From Erysipelotrichaceae bacterium (lineage in GTDB: Bacteria > Bacillota_I > Bacilli_A > Erysipelotrichales > Erysipelotrichaceae), in the NCBI GenBank assembly GCA_024684175.1, contig JAIKXJ010000077.1, positions 1 to 27,688 of the forward strand: DNA of 27,688 bases, written 5' to 3'. The position numbers and the translations under genes are program-made. Below, one piece after another: positions 7,938 through 14,543 of the stretch; within the stretch, counting starts at the first letter, position 1; each line of letters begins with the position of its first letter. The notes under the pieces were generated by a model. The model was not told the origin of the DNA. It did not search any database and saw only the letters and a program-made list of their open reading frames with translations.

Positions 7938-7963
7938 CCGTTCTGTAAAAGAACGGTTTTCTT
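7938..7963 (+). terminator. Rho-independent terminator after the YwaF-like gene
   Basis: Stem CCGTTCT (7938-7944) pairs with AGAACGG (7950-7956) around loop GTAAA and is followed by TTTTCTT. Confidence 0.85.
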
Positions 7964-8021
7964 ATGGGAAAAGAATACGGCAGAAACGATAAAGAATAAG
8001 GCGGCCCGGCCTTCCTTTTCA

Positions 8022-8027
8022 TATAAT
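8022..8027 (+). promoter_or_regulatory. Candidate -10 box of the TPR lipoprotein gene
   Basis: A perfect TATAAT lies 19 bases before the start codon. No good -35 is seen. The leader would be about 13 bases and contain an A/G-rich ribosome binding site (GAGGAAAAGG). Confidence 0.45.
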
Positions 8028-8046
8028 TAAGAAAGAGGAAAAGGAT

Positions 8047-9105
8047 ATGAAAAAGTTATTTTTGGTTCTCATCATCGTCTTCATGGCATCCTGTCTGTCT
8101 GCCTGTTCGGATGCGGGCGATCATTACGAAAAAGCGCTGGAGTATATCGAGGCGAACGAGAAAGACAAGGCGATCGCGGAGCTGGATAAGGCGATCAAAG
8201 CGGATCCGGATAATGCGCTTGCGTATGTGAGAAGAGGCTATGCCCGGATGATGGATGAGGGCGGCGGAAAGGTCGAATTCGATCCGGAAGCGGCACTGAA
8301 CGATTTTCAGGCGGCGCTGGAACTGGATCCGGGAAACGAGGAAGCGATCAAAGGCGTTTATTATGTCCTGGTCATGAAAGATCAGATCGACGAGGCGATC
8401 AAAATGGTCACAGAACTGGGCAGCGGGATCAAGGCAAGCGAAGAGTTCGCTTCTTTCCTGGCGGATGTCCGGGCGGGAAATGTGAAAGACCATCTGGGCA
8501 GGACGAGGGTGTCGACATTCTACCGTAACGGTGAGCTGACCCGGAGGATCTACACCTATTTCCGCGATGACGGAAAGGCCGACCGCATCGAGATGTACGA
8601 TAAAGACGGCATCCTCGTCGGTGAGGTCAAAGGCCGATATGACGAAAGAGGCAATCTTCTGACCTGGGCGTCTTTCATTGAAGACGGAACTTTGCAGCGT
8701 GTGGAAAACGAATACGACAGTCAGAACAGGCTGATCAAGGAAGAGACGTACAAGATGGACGGAACGCTCACTACGACTTCGGAGAAAGAATACGATGAAA
8801 GAGGTAATCTCATCACCGAGAAGGACTACGGAGACAACAGAAGCACCATGATCCGCAAACATGCCTACGACGAACAGAACAGACTTATCAGTGACCATGC
8901 CTATTGGGACAGCGGCGAACTGGTCTATTACAGCCTGTATGAATACGGTGAGAACGGACAGATGTCAAGGATCGATAATTACAATGAAAAGGGCGAACTG
9001 ACTTCCTATATGATCTACAGTTATAACGAGGCTGGACAGCAGACCAGGTATGCGCGTTATGAAGCGGACGGGACCCTGGTCTTTGAAAAGAAAGAGGGAG
9101 AATAG
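8047..9105 (+). CDS. Lipoprotein with N-terminal TPR repeats and C-terminal YD/RHS-like repeats
   Basis: This 352-residue secreted lipoprotein has a signal peptide ending in lipobox LSAC with Cys20. Residues 25-130 hold about three TPR helices pairs (YEKALEYIEANEKDKAIAELD, ALNDFQAALELDPGNEEA, DEAIKMVTELG). From about residue 155 to the end there are at least five tandem units of about 22-25 residues of the form EYDxxxRLIxExxYxxDGTL, resembling YD (RHS) or MORN-type beta repeats. The gene has its own promoter-like element and a terminator and appears monocistronic. A role at the cell surface in protein or glycan binding is possible, but no enzymatic motif is seen. Confidence 0.8.
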   Translation: MKKLFLVLIIVFMASCLSACSDAGDHYEKALEYIEANEKDKAIAELDKAIKADPDNALAYVRRGYARMMDEGGGKVEFDPEAALNDFQAALELDPGNEEAIKGVYYVLVMKDQIDEAIKMVTELGSGIKASEEFASFLADVRAGNVKDHLGRTRVSTFYRNGELTRRIYTYFRDDGKADRIEMYDKDGILVGEVKGRYDERGNLLTWASFIEDGTLQRVENEYDSQNRLIKEETYKMDGTLTTTSEKEYDERGNLITEKDYGDNRSTMIRKHAYDEQNRLISDHAYWDSGELVYYSLYEYGENGQMSRIDNYNEKGELTSYMIYSYNEAGQQTRYARYEADGTLVFEKKEGE

Positions 9106-9131
9106 TCCGGCATAAGAAACGGTGTTTCGGG

Positions 9132-9158
9132 AAAGATCCTGCATAAGGATCTTTTTTT
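9132..9158 (+). terminator. Rho-independent terminator after the TPR/YD lipoprotein gene
   Basis: AAAGATCCT (9132-9140) pairs with AGGATCTTT (9146-9154) around GCATA and is followed by a T-run to 9158. Confidence 0.88.
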
Positions 9159-9168
9159 CGGAGCATAT

Positions 9169-9199
9169 TTGTTAAAAAAATAACAAGAATATGTATAAT
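9169..9199 (+). promoter_or_regulatory. Promoter of the 3-hydroxyacyl-CoA dehydrogenase gene with inverted repeat
   Basis: A perfect TATAAT at 9194-9199 and TTGTTA at 9169-9174 are 19 bp apart. The -35 is the left arm of a perfect inverted repeat, TTGTTA-AAAAAA-TAACAA (9169-9186), that could be an operator. The -10 overlaps an in-frame ATG at 9198, which therefore cannot be the start. Confidence 0.55.
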
Positions 9200-9218
9200 G
9201 ACATTGAGAGGTAAAAAA

Positions 9219-10187
9219 ATGAATCAGAAAAAAGTTGTCGTATTAGGCGGCGGTGTCTTAGGGACACAGATCGGCTTAATGTGCGCGTATCACGGTTATG
9301 ATGTCACGTTCTGGCTGAGGTCGGAATCTTCGATCGGACGTACCACACCGAAGATCGAGAGGTATTCCGCATTGATGCTGGAAGACCTGGCGAAAGCCAA
9401 GGCTCTCGTGGGCAATCCGATGGGCACTTTCTATTATCCGCGCGGCATGGTCAAAGACTGGAATTCCGCGACCGTTGAAAGCATCGATGCCTTACTGGAA
9501 AACGGAAAGAAGAATCTGACGGAGAACGTCCATATCGAACTCGATCCGAAGAAGGCGGTCGAGGATGCGTATATCGTCATCGAATCGATGTCAGAGGATC
9601 CGAAAGCGAAGATCGATGTCTATACCAAATTCAAAGATCTTCTGGATGAAGAGACGATCCTGGTCACCAACTCGTCCACATTACTTCCGTCGATGTTTGC
9701 GGAATATACCGGCAGACCGGAAAAGTATCTGTCCATGCATTTCGCAAATACGATCTGGAAGAACAACACGGCTGAGATCATGGGACATGAGGGAACGTCC
9801 AAGGAATACTATGACAAGGTCGTAGCATTTGCCGCTTCGATCGGCATGGTCCCGCTTCAGCTGCACAAGGAACAGCCGGGTTACATCCTGAATTCCATGC
9901 TGGTACCGTTCCTGTCGGCGGCGCAGGGCTTATGGGCCAACGGCGTTTCCGATCCGGAGACGATCGACCTGACCTGGAAGCTGGCGACTTCCGCTCCTGC
10001 CGGACCGTTTGCGATCCTGGATATCGTCGGTCTGGAGACGGCATATAACATCAACCAGATGAAACCGAATGCCCAGATCGAAGGCACGGTCGAAAACAAG
10101 ATCGGCAAGCTCCTAAAAGAGAAGATCGACAAGGGCGAGACCGGTGTCAATGCCGGCAAGGGTTTCTACGATTACACCAAGAAATAA
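9219..10187 (+). CDS. 3-hydroxyacyl-CoA dehydrogenase family protein, NAD-dependent
   Basis: The protein has 322 residues from ATG 9219, which has GAGAGGT just upstream; the earlier ATG at 9198 lies in the -10 box. The Rossmann dinucleotide motif GGGVLG is at residues 10-15. Next comes TNSSTLLPS, then MHFANTIWKNNTAEIMG, where the His and Glu correspond to the catalytic pair of the family's HFFNP...E region. The C-terminal domain contains PAGPFAILDIVGL and ends in the usual GxGFYDY. The standard HFFNP is altered to HFANTIW, so the substrate may not be acetoacetyl-CoA; a 3-hydroxybutyryl-CoA-like or hydroxy-acid dehydrogenase role is possible. No thiolase or crotonase gene is nearby. Confidence 0.85.
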   Translation: MNQKKVVVLGGGVLGTQIGLMCAYHGYDVTFWLRSESSIGRTTPKIERYSALMLEDLAKAKALVGNPMGTFYYPRGMVKDWNSATVESIDALLENGKKNLTENVHIELDPKKAVEDAYIVIESMSEDPKAKIDVYTKFKDLLDEETILVTNSSTLLPSMFAEYTGRPEKYLSMHFANTIWKNNTAEIMGHEGTSKEYYDKVVAFAASIGMVPLQLHKEQPGYILNSMLVPFLSAAQGLWANGVSDPETIDLTWKLATSAPAGPFAILDIVGLETAYNINQMKPNAQIEGTVENKIGKLLKEKIDKGETGVNAGKGFYDYTKK

Positions 10188-10215
10188 TCTTTCTTTCCTT
10201 TCTATCCTTTATACA

Positions 10216-10247
10216 GTCAGCGGTCCTTCGGGCAGCTGACTTTTCTT
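10216..10247 (+). terminator. Terminator of the dehydrogenase gene, abutting the next promoter
   Basis: GTCAGC (10216-10221) pairs with GCTGAC (10235-10240). The stem continues after one mismatch through GTCC/GGGC and closes on a TTC loop, followed by TTTTCTT. The T-run ends one base before the extended -10 of the HAD gene. Confidence 0.85.
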
Positions 10248-10248
10248 A

Positions 10249-10257
10249 TGGTATAAT
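10249..10257 (+). promoter_or_regulatory. Extended -10 promoter of the HAD phosphatase gene
   Basis: TGG-TATAAT is a consensus extended -10. The start of transcription expected 6-7 bases downstream coincides with the GTG start codon at 10264, implying a leaderless message. Confidence 0.65.
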
Positions 10258-10263
10258 TGCGCC

Positions 10264-11049
10264 GTGAAGAAGTATTTCTTTTTTGACATCGACGGGACTC
10301 TGGTCTATGGAGAAGGCGAGAAACAAGTGTTTCCCGATTCTTCAAAGTATACGATCGAACAGCTTCAGAAGAAGGGGCATTTTGTGGCGATCGCGACCGG
10401 CAGGAGCCATGCCAAGGCCGTGGATGTGATGAAGACTTTGGGCATCCATAATATGGTCCATGACGGCGGCAACGGTTATACGATCGATGATGAGATCGTT
10501 CAGATCGAACCGCTGGATAAGGGACTGGTCCTGGAGCTGATCGAGGAATGCGAAAGAAAAGGTTTCCTGTGGGGCATCTCACCGGAGAACACGACGTACC
10601 GTCTATGCAAGGATGATCGTTTCATGGACTTCACGCACGATGTCTATCTTGATACGGTCGTCAAGAAGGATCTGGATCCTTCTTCCTATCCGCAGATCTA
10701 TAAAGCTTATGTCGCCTGCAAGGCACCTAGAGAGCAGGAACTGGAGACTTTGAAAAAGCTTCCCTGGTGCCGTTTTCATGAGACCTATCTTTTCGTCGAA
10801 CCGACGGAAAAGGCCAACGGTATCTACAAGATGATGGACTATTTCCATGCGCCGTTAGAAGATGTCGTGGTCTTCGGCGATGATCTCAACGATCTGGGGA
10901 TGTTCGATAAGCGGTGGTTTTCCATCGCCATGGGCAACGCCAAGCCGCAGCTGAAAGAAAAAGCAGACTATGTCACCGATCCCGTAACGGAGGACGGCGT
11001 CTATAAAGCCTGCGTGAAGTTCGGCTGGATCGATGAGAAGAAACAGTAA
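10264..11049 (+). CDS. Cof-type HAD-IIB family phosphatase
   Basis: The protein has 261 residues. HAD motif I is FFDIDGTL, with nucleophile Asp8 and acid Asp10. Motif II is AIATGRS, and motif IV is VVFGDDLNDLGMF with the paired Asp residues. The long cap between motifs II and III is of the C2B type, typical of Cof/YidA sugar-phosphate phosphatases. The start is GTG with no Shine-Dalgarno, because the extended -10 box ends only 6 bases before it. In-frame alternatives downstream would remove motif I, so the GTG is needed. Substrate unknown. Confidence 0.88.
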   Translation: MKKYFFFDIDGTLVYGEGEKQVFPDSSKYTIEQLQKKGHFVAIATGRSHAKAVDVMKTLGIHNMVHDGGNGYTIDDEIVQIEPLDKGLVLELIEECERKGFLWGISPENTTYRLCKDDRFMDFTHDVYLDTVVKKDLDPSSYPQIYKAYVACKAPREQELETLKKLPWCRFHETYLFVEPTEKANGIYKMMDYFHAPLEDVVVFGDDLNDLGMFDKRWFSIAMGNAKPQLKEKADYVTDPVTEDGVYKACVKFGWIDEKKQ

Positions 11050-11075
11050 AACATACATCAATAAAAACATGAAAG

Positions 11076-11104
11076 AAAGAAGGACTGCAGTGCAGTCCTT
11101 CTTT
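11076..11104. terminator. Bidirectional terminator between the HAD and esterase genes
   Basis: A 13-bp perfect stem, AAAGAAGGACTGC (11076-11088) and GCAGTCCTTCTTT (11092-11104), closes on a 3-base loop. A- and T-rich arms make it usable from both converging genes. Confidence 0.85.
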
Positions 11105-11120
11105 AAGAAACGGGAATATC

Positions 11121-12083
11121 CTAAAGCAGTCCTCTGAGCCAGCCGGTACAGAGTTCCGCCCATTTATGAACTTGCGGGATATCGCTTGCCAGATCGTTAT
11201 GTCCGTCGGCAAGTGCCAGTCCGTGAACACCTTCCGGGAAGAGGTGCATCTCGAAGGGGATGCCCATGGCGGTGAGTGCCTGTCCCAGGGTGAAGGAGTT
11301 GCGCGGATCGTCGGAGTTGGTCTGCCAGATGAAGAAAGGCGGAGTGCGCCTGCTGATATTGACTTCCGGTGAGAAGTAGATCAGCTCATCTTTACTGGCG
11401 AAGAAGGGATTGCGGATCTTGTCGGCAAAGGGATCGACGAAGAATCCCCCGGGCAGTCCGGCAAAGGCGAAAGCGCCATAGCCCAGGACGGCACCGTCCG
11501 GACGGCAGGATATCCTTTCGATCGGATCTTCGGCTTCATCATCGCCTTCGTCGAACTGGGTCGCCGCGTTGCCTGACAACATGCCTCCCGCGGAGAAGCC
11601 CATGCAGACGACTTTGTCGGTGACGTTGAATTCGTCTTTCTTGTAACGGAGCAGGCGGATAGCCCTCTGCATGTCGTCAAGGCAGTCCTGACGGCCGTAT
11701 GGCTGTAAGCGGTATGTCAGGATGGCCGTATTGAAGCCCTGATCGGCGAAGTATTTGGCAACGTTGAAGCCTTCGCAGCCTGTCCGGGTCGAGAAGCCGC
11801 CGCCGCAGGCGACGATGACCGTTCCGGTCTTTTTATCGTTGTTCTGTGCAGGGATAAAGATGAAGTTCGGTTCGATCTGAAGAGGATCCCGGTCATCGAA
11901 GTTCGGCGTTTTGCCTTTCGGCCAGAGCGGTGTGATCTCGAATCTTTCGACCGCCTTGTTCCATGTTTCGAGGTTGAGTTCCCGGTTCATGCTTCCGTCT
12001 TCCTTGCGGTGGCGGGAGACGTTGATGATGACGGCGTCTTCTTCAACGACTTTTTTTAATTCTTCATAGTTTTTCTGGTACAT
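11121..12083 (-). CDS. Alpha/beta hydrolase, acetyl esterase / lipase-like (BD-FAE type)
   Basis: The protein has 320 residues from ATG 12083, preceded by AAGAAGG. Nucleophile Ser164 lies in GFSAGG. The acid is probably the Asp in TNSDDP, and the catalytic His is in FPEGVHGLAL. The oxyanion strand reads VIVACGGGFSTR where HGGG is usual. No signal peptide is seen. An in-frame ATG at 12113 falls inside the terminator hairpin of the upstream ATPase gene and is not a credible start. Such enzymes remove acetyl or feruloyl groups from carbohydrates. Its own promoter is not evident. Confidence 0.85.
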   Translation of the reverse strand: MYQKNYEELKKVVEEDAVIINVSRHRKEDGSMNRELNLETWNKAVERFEITPLWPKGKTPNFDDRDPLQIEPNFIFIPAQNNDKKTGTVIVACGGGFSTRTGCEGFNVAKYFADQGFNTAILTYRLQPYGRQDCLDDMQRAIRLLRYKKDEFNVTDKVVCMGFSAGGMLSGNAATQFDEGDDEAEDPIERISCRPDGAVLGYGAFAFAGLPGGFFVDPFADKIRNPFFASKDELIYFSPEVNISRRTPPFFIWQTNSDDPRNSFTLGQALTAMGIPFEMHLFPEGVHGLALADGHNDLASDIPQVHKWAELCTGWLRGLL

Positions 12084-12102
12084 GTTCTGCCTTCTTTCAA
12101 AG

Positions 12103-12136
12103 AAAAAGTCCATACCCGTTTTGATCAGGCATGGAC
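12103..12136 (-). terminator. Terminator of the MsmX-type ATPase gene
   Basis: On the minus strand GTCCATGCCTG pairs with CGGGTATGGAC (11 bp with G-T wobbles, + positions 12136-12108) around a 7-base loop and is followed by TTTTTCTTT. It separates the ATPase from the esterase gene. Confidence 0.85.
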
Positions 12137-12148
12137 ATTCGCAACTGT

Positions 12149-13360
12149 TTAGATCAGATTCTTTTCCGTCTTTGCGTCGAAGATGTGGAGCAGATTCGGA
12201 TTGAAGTTGAATGTGAATTCCTTGCCTAAGGCAACGGTATCCAGGTCGAGGTTCGCGGTCGGGATGACGGCGACGATGTCGTCACCGTTGAGGTTGATGT
12301 GCAAGTGGACTTCGGAGCCCATCATTTCCGAGACTTCGATCACGCCGGTGAATCCTTCTTTTGTCATCTCGACATGGACAGGACGGACACCGACGATCGT
12401 GTCGGTCTCAGGCTGATCCTTTTCTTTCAGGATGGCCTGATGTTTGTCTGCGAGCCGGATGTCTTTGTTCTGTATCGTGATGTAGTAATCTCCGTCTTTC
12501 TTTGTCAGCGGGACGTTGTGGAAGAAGTTGATCTGCGGCGTACCGATGAAGCCGGCAACGAAGACGTTTTCAGGATGGTTGAAGACTTCCTGCGGCGTAC
12601 CGACCTGCTGGATGAAGCCGTCTCTCATGACGACGATCCGATCGCCCAGAGTCATAGCTTCGACCTGGTCGTGGGTGACATATACGAATGTCGTATCGAT
12701 CTTCTGACGCAGTCTGATGATCTCGGAACGCATCTGTCCGCGCAGTTTGGCATCCAGGTTGGATAACGGTTCGTCCATCAGGATGACCTGCGGCTGTCTG
12801 ACGATGGCACGGCCGATGGCGACACGCTGTCTCTGTCCGCCGGAAAGTGCTTTCGGCAGACGGTCGAGGATCTGTGTGATCTCAAGGGTCTTGGCAGCTT
12901 CTTTGACTTTTTTGTCGATCTCTTCCTTCGGCAGTTTTGCCAGTTTGAGCGAGAAGGCCATGTTTTCGTATACGGTCATGTGCGGATAGAGGGAATAGTT
13001 CTGGAAGACCATGGCGATGTTGCGGTCACGCGGCGCGATGATGTTGGATAAGACATCACCGATGTAGAGTTCACCGGATGTGATCTCTTCCAGACCTGCG
13101 ATCATACGCAGAGTCGTGGATTTTCCGCAGCCGGAAGGACCGACCAAAACGACGAATTCCTTGTCCTTGATCTCCAGATTGAATTCCTGAACGGCGACGA
13201 CACCTTCATCGGTGATCTGCAGATTCGGGACGAATCCGTCTTCCGGCGGTGCGGCTGCTTCCGCTTTTTTTCTGCGTTTGGCAGCTTTGCGGTTGGACTT
13301 GATCTCTTCGTCAGTGATCGGATAGATTTTCTTGATGTTCTTTAGTGTAATACTGGACAT
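12149..13360 (-). CDS. Stand-alone ABC transporter ATPase of the MsmX/MsmK/UgpC type
   Basis: The protein has 403 residues from ATG 13360. Motifs: Walker [11 protein letters not shown]-loop [12 protein letters not shown], signature LSGGQ, Walker [13 protein letters not shown], switch His in YVTHDQVEA, and a C-terminal TOBE region. About 35 charged residues ([20 protein letters not shown] onward, residues 18-52) are inserted between the first two strands; this is longer than in MalK or MsmX. No permease or binding-protein gene is linked, which is usual for shared sugar-importer ATPases. An in-frame GTG at 13417 would extend the protein; the family start ([14 protein letters not shown]) favours 13360, although no ribosome binding site precedes it. 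The long leader is described separately. Confidence 0.9.
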   Translation of the reverse strand: MSSITLKNIKKIYPITDEEIKSNRKAAKRRKKAEAAAPPEDGFVPNLQITDEGVVAVQEFNLEIKDKEFVVLVGPSGCGKSTTLRMIAGLEEITSGELYIGDVLSNIIAPRDRNIAMVFQNYSLYPHMTVYENMAFSLKLAKLPKEEIDKKVKEAAKTLEITQILDRLPKALSGGQRQRVAIGRAIVRQPQVILMDEPLSNLDAKLRGQMRSEIIRLRQKIDTTFVYVTHDQVEAMTLGDRIVVMRDGFIQQVGTPQEVFNHPENVFVAGFIGTPQINFFHNVPLTKKDGDYYITIQNKDIRLADKHQAILKEKDQPETDTIVGVRPVHVEMTKEGFTGVIEVSEMMGSEVHLHINLNGDDIVAVIPTANLDLDTVALGKEFTFNFNPNLLHIFDAKTEKNLI

Positions 13361-13525
13361 GAAATGATTGCTCTGACAGTTTGGCCTTCGCTTTCCTGTC
13401 TCATCTGTGACCGACACGAAGGATCACAGACATTCTCAGCATGTCTCCACGATGCTGACCCGTGAGCGACGGTATTCCTCCTTTTCTTTACCGCTGTTGA
13501 AGTGGAGCGCAGTATTTCAACTATA
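13361..13525 (-). ncRNA. Candidate structured 5' leader RNA of the MsmX-type ATPase gene
   Basis: This is the minus-strand part of the 320-bp gene-free interval 13361-13679. Read 5' to 3' after a possible -10 (TATAGT, 13525-13520), four hairpins follow: 13472-13460 (CCGT/ACGG), 13458-13436 (TCAGCAT/ATGCTGA), 13430-13404 (TCTGTGA/TCACAGA) and 13400-13375 (GACAG/CTGTC). The loops of the last two contain CCTTCG and CGAAGG, fully complementary, so a kissing loop is possible. A strong AAAGGAGG sits at 13494-13487 with no standard start codon after it, and the real ATG lacks one. No known riboswitch class was recognised. Confidence 0.4.
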
Positions 13526-13646
13526 TTATTCCAAATAGGAAAGCGGATTCCTTTTAAATAAGTATCCTTCGTTTTTGAATAAAAGACCGAAGAAGAGAAA
13601 ATCAAAAATCAATGCATTTATTTTGATTCTTTCGCAAGTTAGGCTT

Positions 13647-13655
13647 TGTTATGCT
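13647..13655 (+). promoter_or_regulatory. Candidate extended -10 for the esterase/phosphorylase operon
   Basis: TGT-TATGCT is an extended -10-like element 25 bases before the ATG at 13680. TTGATT at 13623-13628 is too far upstream (21 bp) to be a normal -35. The evidence is weak. Confidence 0.3.
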
Positions 13656-13679
13656 GAAACTGAAAAGAGGATTTTTATA

Positions 13680-14540
13680 ATGCACGAGATCAAGACCGTT
13701 GATGTCAAGGGAGTAAAACTGGCATACAGAGAGTATGGAAGCGGCGATAAGTATCTTTTGTCGACGCAGAATTTCTTTTTCAAAGACAGTCATATGGCGT
13801 TATTGGGTCAGCCGCCGTACGATTATCACTGTTTTTTGGTCTACATGAGAGGATACGGGGAATCCGAGCACATCTTCGATGACACACTCAGAGATTACAG
13901 CAAGGTCTGGGGCGAAGATCTGATCAACTTTGCCGAGGTCATGAACATCCCTTCGTTCTATTACACGGGGATCTCTCACGGCAACTGGGCACCCTGGTAT
14001 ATCGCTTTCCACCGGCCCGAACTGATCAGGGCTTATGTCTGTGTCGACGGCATCACCCAATACCACGAACAAAGAGACCTGCCGGGTCCTTTGAAGAAGA
14101 TGCGCGATCACGCGGAAGACTATGTCGGCAACAAGGAACTTCTGTCCAGGACTGCCTGGATCGAGACCTGGCCGACGCAAAATCCCGAGAGGCTGGCGAG
14201 GAGGAAAGCCAACTTCGAGGAACATCTCGACATCCTGATGCATAGAAAGAAAGAAGAGTTCGCTCTGCCGATGCTGGGCGACATGACCGGCTGCAACGCG
14301 AAGTCACAGGCGGAACTGCTGGAGAGACTTCATGAGATCGATTTTCCGGTCTTGATCTGGGAAGGCGGTCTGGATCCGCTGGCGACACCAGAGGCCGCTC
14401 TGGAAGTTGCCAAGGCGATCCCTGGAGCGCAGTATCTGATGTACCAGCATCTCGGCCACGGCGGTGCCGACGAGATGCCGGAGTTGGCTGCCAGGGACTG
14501 TGACCGGTTTTTCAAAGACGTGGAAGGAAGGATACTTTAA
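13680..14540 (+). CDS. Alpha/beta hydrolase (proline iminopeptidase / epoxide-hydrolase-like fold)
   Basis: The protein has 286 residues from ATG 13680, with AAGAGG 9 bases upstream; in-frame codons back to 13575 have no site. Nucleophile Ser99 is in GISHGN, the acid is probably Asp232 in GGLDPL, and the catalytic His260 is in HLGHGG. The N-terminus VKGVKLAYREYGSG is the usual first strands of this fold. There is no signal peptide. It is the first gene of a seven-gene plus-strand run and is followed after 3 bp by the sialate O-acetylesterase gene. The substrate cannot be told; the context suggests an ester-bearing carbohydrate. Confidence 0.82.
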   Translation: MHEIKTVDVKGVKLAYREYGSGDKYLLSTQNFFFKDSHMALLGQPPYDYHCFLVYMRGYGESEHIFDDTLRDYSKVWGEDLINFAEVMNIPSFYYTGISHGNWAPWYIAFHRPELIRAYVCVDGITQYHEQRDLPGPLKKMRDHAEDYVGNKELLSRTAWIETWPTQNPERLARRKANFEEHLDILMHRKKEEFALPMLGDMTGCNAKSQAELLERLHEIDFPVLIWEGGLDPLATPEAALEVAKAIPGAQYLMYQHLGHGGADEMPELAARDCDRFFKDVEGRIL

Positions 14541-14543
14541 GTT

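Noticed and set aside
13361..13417. GTG start at 13417 for the MsmX-type ATPase
   Set aside because: The extra 19 residues do not resemble the family N-terminus and the codons overlap the predicted hairpins; [14 protein letters not shown] is the usual start.
13361..13430. Hammerhead-like or T-box-like elements in the ATPase leader
   Set aside because: CAGATGAGACAGGAAAGCG resembles a hammerhead core only loosely and lacks the required CUGA; the T-box GGGUGG-type sequence is absent.
13342..13605. Possible 87-codon minus-strand gene covering the ATPase leader
   Set aside because: No ribosome binding site or family similarity is seen, the codon use is unlike the neighbours, and the region is better explained as an untranslated structured leader.
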